A stretch of DNA of 38,242 nucleotides from Candidatus Margulisiibacteriota bacterium (GTDB taxonomy: Bacteria > Margulisbacteria > Riflemargulisbacteria > GWF2-39-127): positions 1 to 38,242 of the forward strand of contig QKMY01000055.1 in the NCBI GenBank assembly GCA_003242895.1, in the 5' to 3' direction. Of the stretch, positions 25,779 through 34,134 are shown one piece after another. Numbering within the stretch: position 1 is the first letter of the stretch; every line of letters begins with the position of its first letter. Position numbers and translations under genes: made by a program. The notes under the pieces were generated by a model. The model made no database searches, was not told the DNA's origin, and worked only from the letters and a program-made list of their open reading frames with translations.

Positions 25779-26614
25779 ATGATTGGAATATCGGTATTTC
25801 AACCGGCTGCTTTTACCAGATAAGCATTTTTGATTGCCTGGAAGATATAAGAAATGCCGGGTTCTGTACTATTGAAATAAGTTCTTCTCCCAGCCATCTT
25901 GATTATCATAATAAAGAAGCTGTAAAACAGGCAAAAGCAAAAATGGCAGAATTAGGAATCGAGCCGTATTCTTTTCATGCCCCTTTCGGAGCTGATATCG
26001 ATATAACGTCCCTTGATGAAAAAGTGCGGGACAATTCGTACCAGGAATTACTCAATGCTGCGGACGCTGCCGTCTTAATAGGAGTCAGGTATTTGGTAAT
26101 ACATCCCGGGCCGGAAAAGCCTCACAACCCTTCAGACCAGGACCATATGCAGAGATTGGAAAATGCGGGAAAAGTCCTTAACAAAGTTGCATCTTTTTGT
26201 AAGGACCATAAGATCGACCTTGTTTTAGAGAATGTATTACCTCACCTGATATTTGGAAATATGAGAGATATGCTCTGGATCCTGGGATCGATTAATACCA
26301 CAAACGTAGGAACCTGCATGGATACGGGGCATGCTGCATTATCTGGCGATATAGATATAATAACCTACAAAATCTCAGGCTATTTAAGATATATCCATGC
26401 CCATGATAATAAAGGAAAATATGATGATCATTTACCTCCGGGATCGGGAACGATAGATTGGCACAAGTTGCTTCTATCGTTAACAAGGACAGCATTTCGA
26501 GGTAGCATAATTCTGGAATTAGCTGGTAATCAGCAAAGAAGGAACGACGAGGTCCTCAGCGATGCCCGCCAAAGTAGATTATTCTTAAGAAATCTATCAA
26601 AATTGCAAACTTAG
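25775..26614 (+). CDS. Endonuclease IV-like TIM-barrel protein coupled to the primase
   Basis: A 279-residue xylose isomerase-like/AP endonuclease 2-family TIM barrel. Residues in the positions of all nine zinc ligands of endonuclease IV can be seen: His68 (SFHAPFG), His110 (IHPGPE), Glu152 (LENV), Asp183 and His186 (MDTGH), His208 (IHAHDN), Asp217 and His219 (DDHLPPGSG), Glu248 (ILELAG). The family also contains sugar-phosphate isomerases, so fold alone does not prove nuclease activity. The four-base overlap with the primase gene argues for DNA processing. GGAAAAAATC precedes the ATG. Its 3' end overlaps the convergent CapA gene by 18 bases. Confidence 0.82.
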   Translation: MNDWNIGISTGCFYQISIFDCLEDIRNAGFCTIEISSSPSHLDYHNKEAVKQAKAKMAELGIEPYSFHAPFGADIDITSLDEKVRDNSYQELLNAADAAVLIGVRYLVIHPGPEKPHNPSDQDHMQRLENAGKVLNKVASFCKDHKIDLVLENVLPHLIFGNMRDMLWILGSINTTNVGTCMDTGHAALSGDIDIITYKISGYLRYIHAHDNKGKYDDHLPPGSGTIDWHKLLLSLTRTAFRGSIILELAGNQQRRNDEVLSDARQSRLFLRNLSKLQT

Positions 26615-27793
26615 AGAATTATCTGAATTTAATGCGACCGAAGTTCCAAACTTCTTTCCTTCCTGGTTCAGAGTATTGATTAACCACTCGGCGGCTACTC
26701 TTGAGGCACGATTAACTCTAAAATATTTAATCAGTGTCGGTGTCATCCGAAGCTGACAAAGGTTGCCGGTCTGTGAATCAATGCTTGCAAAATACATAAG
26801 CCCCAGATCACCACGAAATAGTTCATAACCAGTAATTCCCTCATAGTCATTCAAAAAGTCACCACACCCATAGAGAATTAACTTGTGGTTGTATACTTCA
26901 ATTCCCTTAACATGATGAGAAGAATGTCCGTGAATAATATCAATACCGGCGTGATCAATAAGCCTGTGAGCAAATTCTCTTTGATCCGCCGGAACCTCAT
27001 ACCCCCAGTTTCCACCCCAATGAATTGAGGCAACCACCACATCGTTTGGTTGTTTCACCTTTCCTACCTTTTCTTTTATAAACTCTATAGTTTCAACCGA
27101 AAAATCCGGGATTAGGTTTATTCCAGGCAGAGCTTCACTGGCAATCCAGCTATTAGGAATGCCACTCGTGCCCGACCCAAAAGAGAAGACAATGAGTCGT
27201 CCTTTTTCTGAATACTCCATTATCGCAGGAGACTGTGCCTCTTTACTGTTCCGCCCTGCTCCGGCATGTTTAAGCTGAGCTTTATCTAAAACATCCAAGG
27301 TCTCAGTAAGCCCCGCATATCCCCAATCAAGAACATGATTATTCGCAAGAGAACAATAATCTATCTTAGCTTCCGTGAAGCACGGAACATTCCTGGGATT
27401 CATCCTATAGTTTATACCCTTGCTTTTCAGGTAATCATTGCTCGTCGTTATACTCGTTTCTAAATTAATAATGCGAAAATCAGGGTTAATCCGTTCGAGT
27501 TCTTCAAGAACATCTCCCCAGATATAAGAAAAATCAACCTTGCGGGGAAACGGGTCTTGCCCCTGTTCTGCAAGCTCTATATATCCCCTGGCATCCTTTA
27601 GGTAAGCTTCATGGATAATCGGATCGCTGGGATAAGGCAGTACCTGATCAATGCCTCTGCCAGTCATAACATCACCACAGAAAAATAGAGAAATTAATCT
27701 GGCATTCCTGAATAAAAATGCTCCTTGGTGCATAGTCTTTTCCCAATTATAATTGCTTATGCCGCTAACGTTCTTGAAATATATGCAGCCCAT
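26597..27793 (-). CDS. CapA-family (PgsA-like) metallophosphatase-fold protein
   Basis: A protein of up to 398 residues of the CapA/poly-gamma-glutamate synthesis family, which has a calcineurin-like metallophosphatase fold. Conserved blocks are SLFFCGDVMTGRGID, INLETSITTS, LANNHVLDWG, VVASIHWGGNWGYE and IIHGHSSHHVKGIE. Some members take part in polyglutamate capsule export; many stand alone with unknown substrate. No capsule genes adjoin it. The start is uncertain: ATG at 27793, or ATG at 27733 (20 codons later), closer to the conserved domain. Neither has a strong ribosome site. There is no signal peptide on the shorter form. Confidence 0.88.
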   Translation of the reverse strand: MGCIYFKNVSGISNYNWEKTMHQGAFLFRNARLISLFFCGDVMTGRGIDQVLPYPSDPIIHEAYLKDARGYIELAEQGQDPFPRKVDFSYIWGDVLEELERINPDFRIINLETSITTSNDYLKSKGINYRMNPRNVPCFTEAKIDYCSLANNHVLDWGYAGLTETLDVLDKAQLKHAGAGRNSKEAQSPAIMEYSEKGRLIVFSFGSGTSGIPNSWIASEALPGINLIPDFSVETIEFIKEKVGKVKQPNDVVVASIHWGGNWGYEVPADQREFAHRLIDHAGIDIIHGHSSHHVKGIEVYNHKLILYGCGDFLNDYEGITGYELFRGDLGLMYFASIDSQTGNLCQLRMTPTLIKYFRVNRASRVAAEWLINTLNQEGKKFGTSVALNSDNSLSLQF

Positions 27794-28056
27794 CCCGATA
27801 TCGGAATAAGAATTGACCGGATTCTACCATATCGGCTCCACTCCGTAATATCCAAAAAAGAAATCAATTACAATTTTCACATTACATTGATTTGTTACCG
27901 GAAAGATAACTATACGGATCCAGAAAGCTGTATCATGACAAAAGACCTTGAAATAACCCGCGATAACCCATTTTATCGTCGATTGACTTTGGGCTCAGAC
28001 CCTTTATGATGCAGCACCATATGGGGAGGATGCTTGTTAACAAGGAGGTGTTTAGT

Positions 28057-28344
28057 ATGGAGGAGCGTATTCCAAGAATTTTGGATTGTTTAATGGCGGA
28101 CTGTGCCTTTAATAATAATCAACGATGTCATGCTGATGCCATAACGGTTGGGGACCTTGAGCCAACCTGTGATACCTACTTCAAAGGGGCAAAGAAAGCA
28201 GGATTTGACGATGTTGCAAGTGCAGTCGGCGCTTGCAAGGTAATTGCCTGCACGTACAATGAATCCCTGGAATGCAAGGCTGACGGGATTCATGTGGGCT
28301 TGCATAATAACCACCCGGACTGTACTACTTTTTTACCGGTATAA
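28057..28344 (+). CDS. DUF1540 protein with two cysteine repeats
   Basis: A 95-residue small soluble protein with two tandem DUF1540 units. The first has Cys11, 16, 24 and 38, the second Cys60, 65, 73 and 89. Each reads roughly C-x4-C-x(N)-x-C-x-A-xx-I-x-VG...C-x-T-(Y/F), for example CHADAITVGD and CKADGIHVGL. The motif suggests metal binding; the function is unknown. CAAGGAGGTG lies upstream of the ATG at 28057, much better than the in-frame ATG at 28006. It appears to be a single-gene unit. Confidence 0.85.
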   Translation: MEERIPRILDCLMADCAFNNNQRCHADAITVGDLEPTCDTYFKGAKKAGFDDVASAVGACKVIACTYNESLECKADGIHVGLHNNHPDCTTFLPV

Positions 28345-28547
28345 TTTTTTTTGAATTAATACAATCATCCTCCCTATGATTGTGGACTAGCGCATAGCGT
28401 ATGAAAACTCTTTCACACTGGGTCATAAAAAACGAAAACGTCATAAAAAAAATGAAATTATGTGTGGGCAATTTTCGATATATTAATGTGTAAGCCCAGT
28501 TGGAAATAAACTGCGGTATTATGCCTTAACATATGGGATTGATTACT

Positions 28548-29045
28548 ATGATAAAAAAAGTTATTCAGCTCCAGGAAAAATGGGAAAACCCTTATCGTCC
28601 AATTCAGAACCAAGTGAGATCGTTCGTACAAGCATTACTAAAAGGAAATGACAGACCTGCCTATCTCGTATATGAAAATAAAAACCATTTTTATAAATAT
28701 GATGCCCTTGAACCTGTTTTTGGCTTTAATATCCTGATACGGCCGCCAGTAATACATCAGGAAGGAAAATGCCGGCATAATGTCAATGTCGGGAGCCACT
28801 CGCTTATTGTTTTTCTCCACGCCGATCTGGATAAAAATATGCAAATGAAAGATGAAAACAGCCTTAAACTCCGGATAGTCTTAGGCGAAGACATTCAAGC
28901 AATAGGTGCCTCTGATTTTATAATTTACGAATTGATTGACATCAAGAAAGAACTTGATACCCTCATGAACGAAAAAAAATATCAAGACTTAGTTGCAGCT
29001 ATTACCACGGCTGTGAACGAGGGGATTAAGCGTAAGCTCACGTAG
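28548..29045 (+). CDS. Hypothetical soluble protein
   Basis: A protein of about 165 residues (170 if the ATG at 28533 is used; neither has a good ribosome site). It begins MIKKVIQLQEKWENPYRPIQ and alternates strands and helices: PAYLVYENKNHFYKYDALEP, VNVGSHSLIVFLHADLD, LRIVLGEDI and a helical charged end (KKELDTLMNEKKYQDLVAAI). No signal peptide or membrane segment is present. I do not recognise the family. It is flanked by a DUF1540 gene and a bidirectional terminator. Confidence 0.65.
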   Translation: MIKKVIQLQEKWENPYRPIQNQVRSFVQALLKGNDRPAYLVYENKNHFYKYDALEPVFGFNILIRPPVIHQEGKCRHNVNVGSHSLIVFLHADLDKNMQMKDENSLKLRIVLGEDIQAIGASDFIIYELIDIKKELDTLMNEKKYQDLVAAITTAVNEGIKRKLT

Positions 29046-29097
29046 CCGTTTTACCTGCATTAGAAAGGCTTTACCGCATAGCAGATATCTCTAAAAA

Positions 29098-29126
29098 ATA
29101 CCCTTAAGCTTTTGGCTTAAGGGTAT
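29098..29126. terminator. Bidirectional terminator between convergent genes
   Basis: ATACCCTTAAGC, loop TTTTG, GCTTAAGGGTAT is a 12-bp perfect stem. On the minus strand it is followed by TTTTTTAG and serves the beta-barrel gene ending at 29153. On the plus strand it lies 53 bases after the hypothetical gene. Confidence 0.85.
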
Positions 29127-29152
29127 CCTTATCATCAGAATAATACTCTAGC

Positions 29153-29563
29153 TTAAAATAGCGGTACACTAACTGAAGCAGAGAACCCTGGTAAATAATT
29201 AGGCTTAGTATTCTCTTTTGAATACATCTCAATAAGAGTTGCGGTTATACATAGAGATAACTCACTATTAATCGGTTTAGAAACACTATACATGATATCA
29301 TAATAATAATCGGCTCCGTCATTCCCTACACCAATTGCATACGGACCATAATAAGCATCGGCATAAAAGTTTGTCTGTGCACTACCATTTTTATTTGCAC
29401 TTAACTCAAGACAGATCATATCCGTTAGATTATACCCGACACCTCCCTTTAGTGCGCCTGAATCAGTTAACGAAGTAAACATATAGGTAGTAGCCGCGTT
29501 TCCAAACGATGCCACCATGCTCATCAACAATGCTCCCAATAATAATACTCTTACCTTTTTCAT
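29153..29563 (-). CDS. Small secreted protein, outer-membrane beta-barrel-like
   Basis: A 136-residue protein with a clear signal peptide (MKKVRVLLLGALLMSMVASF, cleavage after GNA). The mature part alternates polar and aromatic residues in beta-strand fashion (NFYADAYYGPYAIGVG; DYYYDIMYSVSKP) and ends in SASVSVPLF. A terminal phenylalanine is the outer-membrane assembly signal of diderm bacteria. AAAGAGGAG lies upstream of the ATG. At this size it would form about eight strands. Function unknown. Confidence 0.72.
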   Translation of the reverse strand: MKKVRVLLLGALLMSMVASFGNAATTYMFTSLTDSGALKGGVGYNLTDMICLELSANKNGSAQTNFYADAYYGPYAIGVGNDGADYYYDIMYSVSKPINSELSLCITATLIEMYSKENTKPNYLPGFSASVSVPLF

Positions 29564-29675
29564 AAAAAAATCACTCCTCTTTTCTTAATCAGGAAAACTA
29601 TAGGTTCCCCCGCTGTTCACTCCTCTAGCATAGGTTTATTTCTTATATTACCAGAGAATTTAAACATCCTTAAAA

Positions 29676-30410
29676 TTAATTCAGATATTTAGCTTTAATT
29701 TTTGCAAATTCCTTGCCCTTCTTTACTTTTTCCAGTGAAGCGATTAACTTCTTTACAATATCATCTGGAGTAGCAATACTGGCAGCAAAACAAAGCGGCT
29801 CCGACAACTCCGGAATTAAAATAGTTTTCTCTAATCTGGAAAAATCCAGCCCAAGCTGTTTTGCTCTGAAAGACATCGCAAATTCGTTATCAGCCATAAG
29901 ATCTATTCTTCCCAGGAACAATTTGTTCATATTGTTTTCATCGTTAGAAACAATATCCAGTTTTTTAAATTTTTTACCTGTCAGATATTGCTCTCGAACA
30001 TCATCTTTAACTGCGCCTATTTTGAAAACTTTAGCATCCTCAAGTTTTGCCAGTTTAATATCTTTTCTATCTTTTAGCTTAAAAAAGTAATTTTCATCTT
30101 TCATAAGTTCGCCAACCCATTTAAACAACTTTTCTCTTTCCGAAGTGCGAACTATCGTATAAATAAATACATTTTTGTTTTTTAATGCCATATCATAAGC
30201 CCTGGACCAAGGAAGAACTTTAATCTCTGCAGTTAGCCCGGCATCTTTAACTGCTGCTAGGATAATTTCAGTTGATAATCCCGTAACCTTCCCATCTTTA
30301 ATATAGTTGAACGGTCCCCAGTCTTCAGTGACAATTGTTATGTCAGCGGCAAAAGCACAACTAATAGATAACAACAAACCAAGAATCCCAGCGAACATAT
30401 ATCTTTTCAT
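29676..30410 (-). CDS. Periplasmic solute-binding protein, family 3
   Basis: A 244-residue ABC-type extracellular solute-binding protein (SBP_bac_3). It has a signal peptide (MKRYMFAGILGLLLSISCAF), then ITIVTEDWGPFNYIKDGKVT and GLSTEIILAAVKDAGL, typical of amino-acid-type binders. The ATG at 30410 is preferred because GAGGAGG lies seven bases upstream; a nearby in-frame ATG (30425) overlaps that ribosome site. No permease or ATPase genes are adjacent, so it is an orphan and may serve a transporter encoded elsewhere or act as a sensor protein. The ligand is unknown. Confidence 0.88.
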   Translation of the reverse strand: MKRYMFAGILGLLLSISCAFAADITIVTEDWGPFNYIKDGKVTGLSTEIILAAVKDAGLTAEIKVLPWSRAYDMALKNKNVFIYTIVRTSEREKLFKWVGELMKDENYFFKLKDRKDIKLAKLEDAKVFKIGAVKDDVREQYLTGKKFKKLDIVSNDENNMNKLFLGRIDLMADNEFAMSFRAKQLGLDFSRLEKTILIPELSEPLCFAASIATPDDIVKKLIASLEKVKKGKEFAKIKAKYLN

Positions 30411-30828
30411 TAAATACCTCCTCATTTAATTTAATCCCACATAAAAAAACTTGCCGCGCACCTCCTTTTGCATTAATTATTTATCGAGAACAAATTCGTC
30501 AGTTGCACCTTTCAACCAAGAAAAAAGTGCTGGTAGAGACTGAATCGTTTTCTCGATAGTCTCAACAACCTTCGGGTTAGCCTATTAGGTCATTGCAATT
30601 TTCTTGTTATTTTTAACTGAACATACTTCAGGGATGAAATCTCTCTGGGAAATAACCACATTTTATTACATACGAAACGAAACTTACAAATTATTCATAA
30701 TGATTAATCATAGCATTTATTTGGGGCAATTATCTATATTTGATTTTAGGCACAATAATATTCAGTCGAGTTCCAAGTTCACACCAAATCGAAAATGGGC
30801 AAGAATTATCGCACTAGCAGCAGAAAAC
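30411..30828. other. Gap with a possible gene fragment
   Basis: There is no intact gene. On the minus strand, 30481-30585 reads NPKVVETIEKTIQSLPALFS, then WLKGATDEFVLDK and a stop. It looks like the C-terminus of a lost gene and has no start codon. A 93-codon plus-strand reading (30604-30885) lacks a ribosome site and runs into the convergent methyltransferase gene; I do not support it. Confidence 0.35.
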
Positions 30829-31605
30829 CTAATTCATCAAGAGGTAGTTTGCGAGGACTTTCTTATTTCGCTCAAGTTCAATTAAGTTCCGCTGATATTT
30901 ACCATAGATAATTTTGCTTGAGTTTAATAATGACTGATTAATACGCTCTAACCGGCTTTTACCCCGTTCTTTCTCGTCTCGAACATAATGAATCACACCA
31001 AATCCACTCCCATGACAAATACTTGTTAAGTCGTATTTCTCGAAAGGCATCGCATCAAATAACTGCCTGGTATCATTCATGTTTATATCATCCATTACGA
31101 TAATAGCCTCATCAGAAAAAAGCGGTTCATAGACATCAAACTCGGCGGCTACTTGTTCATAGAAATGCTCCGTATCCGTCCAGAATATATCGATATCAAT
31201 CGGAATATCAATGTTATTATCTAAATAAGAATTCAGGTCCAGTGCGTCTCCGATAACGAATTTTACCCGTTGATCCGAATAGATAACCTCCGGCACAAAT
31301 CGCTGATCTTTAACAATATCCAGGGAATACAGTACCTGGTCCGGTTTTAACCCATGATACAATGCAATTGTACTCGAACCATACCGGTTCCCTAGCTCAA
31401 CGATCGTTTTAGCTTCAGAATGCTTCAGAAGCAGCGTTAGCCAGTGATGGTAACCGCCACCGGCACCGCCATTCACTAAGTAAGAGAGATATTCCCTGTC
31501 AGGATTTTTTGTGAGGTCATGCTTCATAAGTAGTTCAGCCGGGTAAATAACGCCCTTTGGTAATAAAGAATTTGCCATTGTTATCGCTTCTTTAATATTT
31601 TTCAT
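30829..31605 (-). CDS. Class I methyltransferase (Methyltransf_24-like)
   Basis: A 258-residue soluble protein. The nucleotide-binding motif is IVELGNRYGSSTIAL (68-82), followed by LYSLDIVKDQRF, then VIGDALDL and DIFWTDTEHFYEQV. This is the Rossmann pattern of Methyltransf_24/cephalosporin-hydroxylase-like enzymes, which often act on sugars or peptidyl intermediates. A helical charged C-terminus follows. AGAAAGGG lies just upstream of the ATG. The substrate cannot be inferred; neighbours do not form a pathway. Confidence 0.8.
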   Translation of the reverse strand: MKNIKEAITMANSLLPKGVIYPAELLMKHDLTKNPDREYLSYLVNGGAGGGYHHWLTLLLKHSEAKTIVELGNRYGSSTIALYHGLKPDQVLYSLDIVKDQRFVPEVIYSDQRVKFVIGDALDLNSYLDNNIDIPIDIDIFWTDTEHFYEQVAAEFDVYEPLFSDEAIIVMDDINMNDTRQLFDAMPFEKYDLTSICHGSGFGVIHYVRDEKERGKSRLERINQSLLNSSKIIYGKYQRNLIELERNKKVLANYLLMN

Positions 31606-31825
31606 AATAACCCTTTCTATTGCTTGTTAATCGAGAACATTAAGTACCCTAACAATCAAAGCCTCGCATTAGTTTTCATTCTCCTCGCAGAGGTAGCGCA
31701 AGCCTATTTTATTATTATAGCAAAGATACCTGTTTATTGAGTTTATAGTTTAAGCTATTTAAAATTTCTTCAATTACTATTATAGTGTTTAAATCAAACT
31801 TATCTTTTGGCGAAAGAAGCTAATC

Positions 31826-33211
31826 ATGAAGTTTATCGCGGACTTTCACATTCATTCGCATTATTCATTAGCCACCAGTAAAAAGCTGATCCCGGAGTAC
31901 CTCGATTACTGGGCAAAACTAAAAGGGATCCAGGTCATGGGCACAGGAGACTGTGTTCACCCCGGCTGGCTGCGCGAACTAAAGGAAAAACTCGCTATAG
32001 CTGGGAACGGACTCTATCAGCTCAAAAAAGAATATCAACTCAGCCCGGCAAATACCCCCGACTGCATAACCATGCCAGGAACTGTCCACTTCTTGCCAAC
32101 AACAGAAATAAGTAATATCTACAAAAAAAACGGAAAAGTCCGCAAAGTCCACAATCTCTGCGTATTCCCCGACTTTGCTTCAGTTGAGAAATTTCAGGTC
32201 CGCCTGGAAAAAATCGGCAATATCAGGTCCGATGGCCGGCCGATTCTCGGCCTTGATTCGAGAGACCTGTTAGAAATACTACTGGAATCGTCATCCAATG
32301 CCTTTCTAATACCGGCTCATATCTGGACGCCCTGGTTTTCGGTACTAGGCTCAAAATCGGGATTTGATACAATCGAGGAATGTTACGGCGATCTTACGCC
32401 GCACATTTTTGCACTGGAAACAGGGCTTTCAAGTGACCCGGCAATGAACTGGACATGCAGCTTTCTCGACACGTTCAGACTAGTTTCCAACTCTGATGCC
32501 CATTCCCCCGAAAAGCTCGGACGCGAAGCCAATATTTTTGATACGGAACTCTCCTATCAAGCCATTTATGATGCTCTCAAGTACAATCGGGGATTTCTCG
32601 GCACTATCGAATTCTTTCCTCAAGAAGGCAAATACCATTACGATGGACATCGCAATTGCAATATCTGCTGGGACCCCTTAGAAACCATCAAGCATGCTGA
32701 TCTCTGCCCGGTATGTCTTAAACCGGTAACCAAAGGCGTCTTGTACCGGGTAGCCGAGCTTGCCGACCGAAATGATATAACAACTGCGCCCTGCAAAAAA
32801 GATTTTTATTCCATAACCTCGCTCCCAGACATCATTGCCGAATTAGAGAACAAGAAAACCACAACAAAACGTGTCCGGGAAAAATATTTTGAGGTTCTTA
32901 AGAACATCGGACCTGATTTCCATACGCTGCTCTTTGCGCAGGAATCTCAAATCCGCGAATCCGGCGGCGAATTGCTGGCTGAAAGCATTATGCGGATGCG
33001 CCGGGGTCAGATTTATATCGAAGAAGGCTTTGACGGCGAATTTGGAAGGATCACCATGTTCAAAAAAGGTGAACTATCCGGCATTTCCAGCCATTCCCTT
33101 GTAGCCGGGCAGGATAACGCGTTGACCGCTCCGCCCTCCTTCAAAGGCTCGATTCGATTCGATATTGACCAGTTCCAGGCGCAATGCCGCCTCAAGCCCA
33201 CAATTACTTAA
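31826..33211 (+). CDS. Endonuclease Q-like PHP-domain protein (TIGR00375 family)
   Basis: A 461-residue protein. The N-terminal PHP metal-binding fold shows ADFHIHSHYSLATSK (His8, His10), GTGDCVHPGW (Asp42, His45), Glu94, His109, PAHIWTP (His165) and SNSDAHSPEKLG (Asp224). A zinc ribbon follows at about 278-297 (CNIC...CPVC), then a helical C-terminal part. This arrangement is that of TIGR00375 proteins, which include archaeal and Bacillus endonuclease Q. EndoQ nicks DNA 5' to deaminated bases and abasic sites. The assignment is by domain order; activity is inferred. The start has GAAAGAAG upstream. It is monocistronic. Confidence 0.85.
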   Translation: MKFIADFHIHSHYSLATSKKLIPEYLDYWAKLKGIQVMGTGDCVHPGWLRELKEKLAIAGNGLYQLKKEYQLSPANTPDCITMPGTVHFLPTTEISNIYKKNGKVRKVHNLCVFPDFASVEKFQVRLEKIGNIRSDGRPILGLDSRDLLEILLESSSNAFLIPAHIWTPWFSVLGSKSGFDTIEECYGDLTPHIFALETGLSSDPAMNWTCSFLDTFRLVSNSDAHSPEKLGREANIFDTELSYQAIYDALKYNRGFLGTIEFFPQEGKYHYDGHRNCNICWDPLETIKHADLCPVCLKPVTKGVLYRVAELADRNDITTAPCKKDFYSITSLPDIIAELENKKTTTKRVREKYFEVLKNIGPDFHTLLFAQESQIRESGGELLAESIMRMRRGQIYIEEGFDGEFGRITMFKKGELSGISSHSLVAGQDNALTAPPSFKGSIRFDIDQFQAQCRLKPTIT

Positions 33212-33274
33212 AATACTGAGATATCACCTGTAACGTTTTTTTGGCTCCAATTAATTTTGTGCCTGTATTATCGT

Positions 33275-33805
33275 TTAAAAATTATTTGTCGCAGTATATT
33301 TATATTTTATTTTCACAGGCATAAACTTGTCTGAAGTGTCTTCTGTGATATTCGCCGAACCAATAGCCAGGACTTGAAATGCCACGTACCCGTCATGACA
33401 CTTAGCCACATAACAATTATTTGTAACGATAGGGTCTAATGGAATTGCATCCCAGGTATTTGGGATAGAAGTTATGGATGACAGCTCAACTGGTCCGCAA
33501 TTTTTGAACATAGAGGTATAGTTAGGACTATTTGTCATGAAATTAGAATACCAGAAGTACCCGGAATAATCCGCATAAGTTGCATTCGTAGTACTATCTG
33601 GGCACCAGGCGAGAATCCCGCCATCGCTTACCTCGTAATTGCCTGTAGCAACTTGAGCAGAATAATCATATCCAAAATGATCTGTAATAATAACATGTGT
33701 ATTATCTTGTGCTGGGGCAGGTGACCCTGATTCCTTGGCAGTAAAACAACCGTGTAATAACACAACTATTATGGATAAAAACAAAATTAAAAAGATTTTT
33801 TTCAT
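33275..33805 (-). CDS. Hypothetical lipoprotein
   Basis: A 176-residue protein with a lipoprotein signal: MKKIFLILFLSIIVVLLHGC, where the cysteine would be lipidated. The mature region has no recognised domain; it contains AWCPDSTT, FKNCGPVEL and NNCYVAKCHDGY, so several cysteines could form disulfides outside the cytoplasm. GAGGAG lies upstream of the ATG at 33805; an earlier in-frame ATG (33835) has no such site. It is convergent with the endonuclease Q-like gene. Confidence 0.75.
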   Translation of the reverse strand: MKKIFLILFLSIIVVLLHGCFTAKESGSPAPAQDNTHVIITDHFGYDYSAQVATGNYEVSDGGILAWCPDSTTNATYADYSGYFWYSNFMTNSPNYTSMFKNCGPVELSSITSIPNTWDAIPLDPIVTNNCYVAKCHDGYVAFQVLAIGSANITEDTSDKFMPVKIKYKYTATNNF

Positions 33806-34134
33806 TTGATTCTCCTCGTATAATAATTTAATCATACACGATATTTATCATTATAGTAAATTAATATTATATTCGCACAGCGAATTAATCCTCCTATTAT
33901 TTTTCCCAATTAGCCTGTTAGCTGTAAATCCGGTGTTTTTTGGCTTTTCCGCTTCTTGTCTGATACAGTTATTGATAATTTGGGAATCAGGATAGGAAAA
34001 AGGCGCAGGTCAGGGTAATTTATTAATAGGAGTTCGAACTGGTCCTCACAATTTCACCCATTGACAAAATCATTCTTTTATTATCAAATCCGAATATTAA
34101 AATAAACTTATTTTAGCAAGAAAGGAATGCACCT
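33806..34134. other. Intergenic region, no feature recognised
   Basis: About 330 bases between divergent genes. I see no open gene, repeat or convincing terminator. Promoters for the lipoprotein and the membrane protein should lie here, but I could not single one out. Confidence 0.5.

Noticed and set aside
27725-28009. 94-codon plus-strand reading overlapping the CapA start
   Set aside because: It uses a TTG start with no ribosome site, overlaps the CapA gene by about 70 bases, and has no recognisable domain; its 3' half is mildly protein-like but insufficient.
28401-28493. Short reading ending MKLCVGNFRYINV, reminiscent of the start of an RNA-binding RRM protein
   Set aside because: Only about ten residues resemble the motif before a stop, which is too short to call a remnant.
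30604-30885. 93-codon plus-strand reading
   Set aside because: It has no ribosome site, low-complexity composition and overlaps the methyltransferase 3' end.
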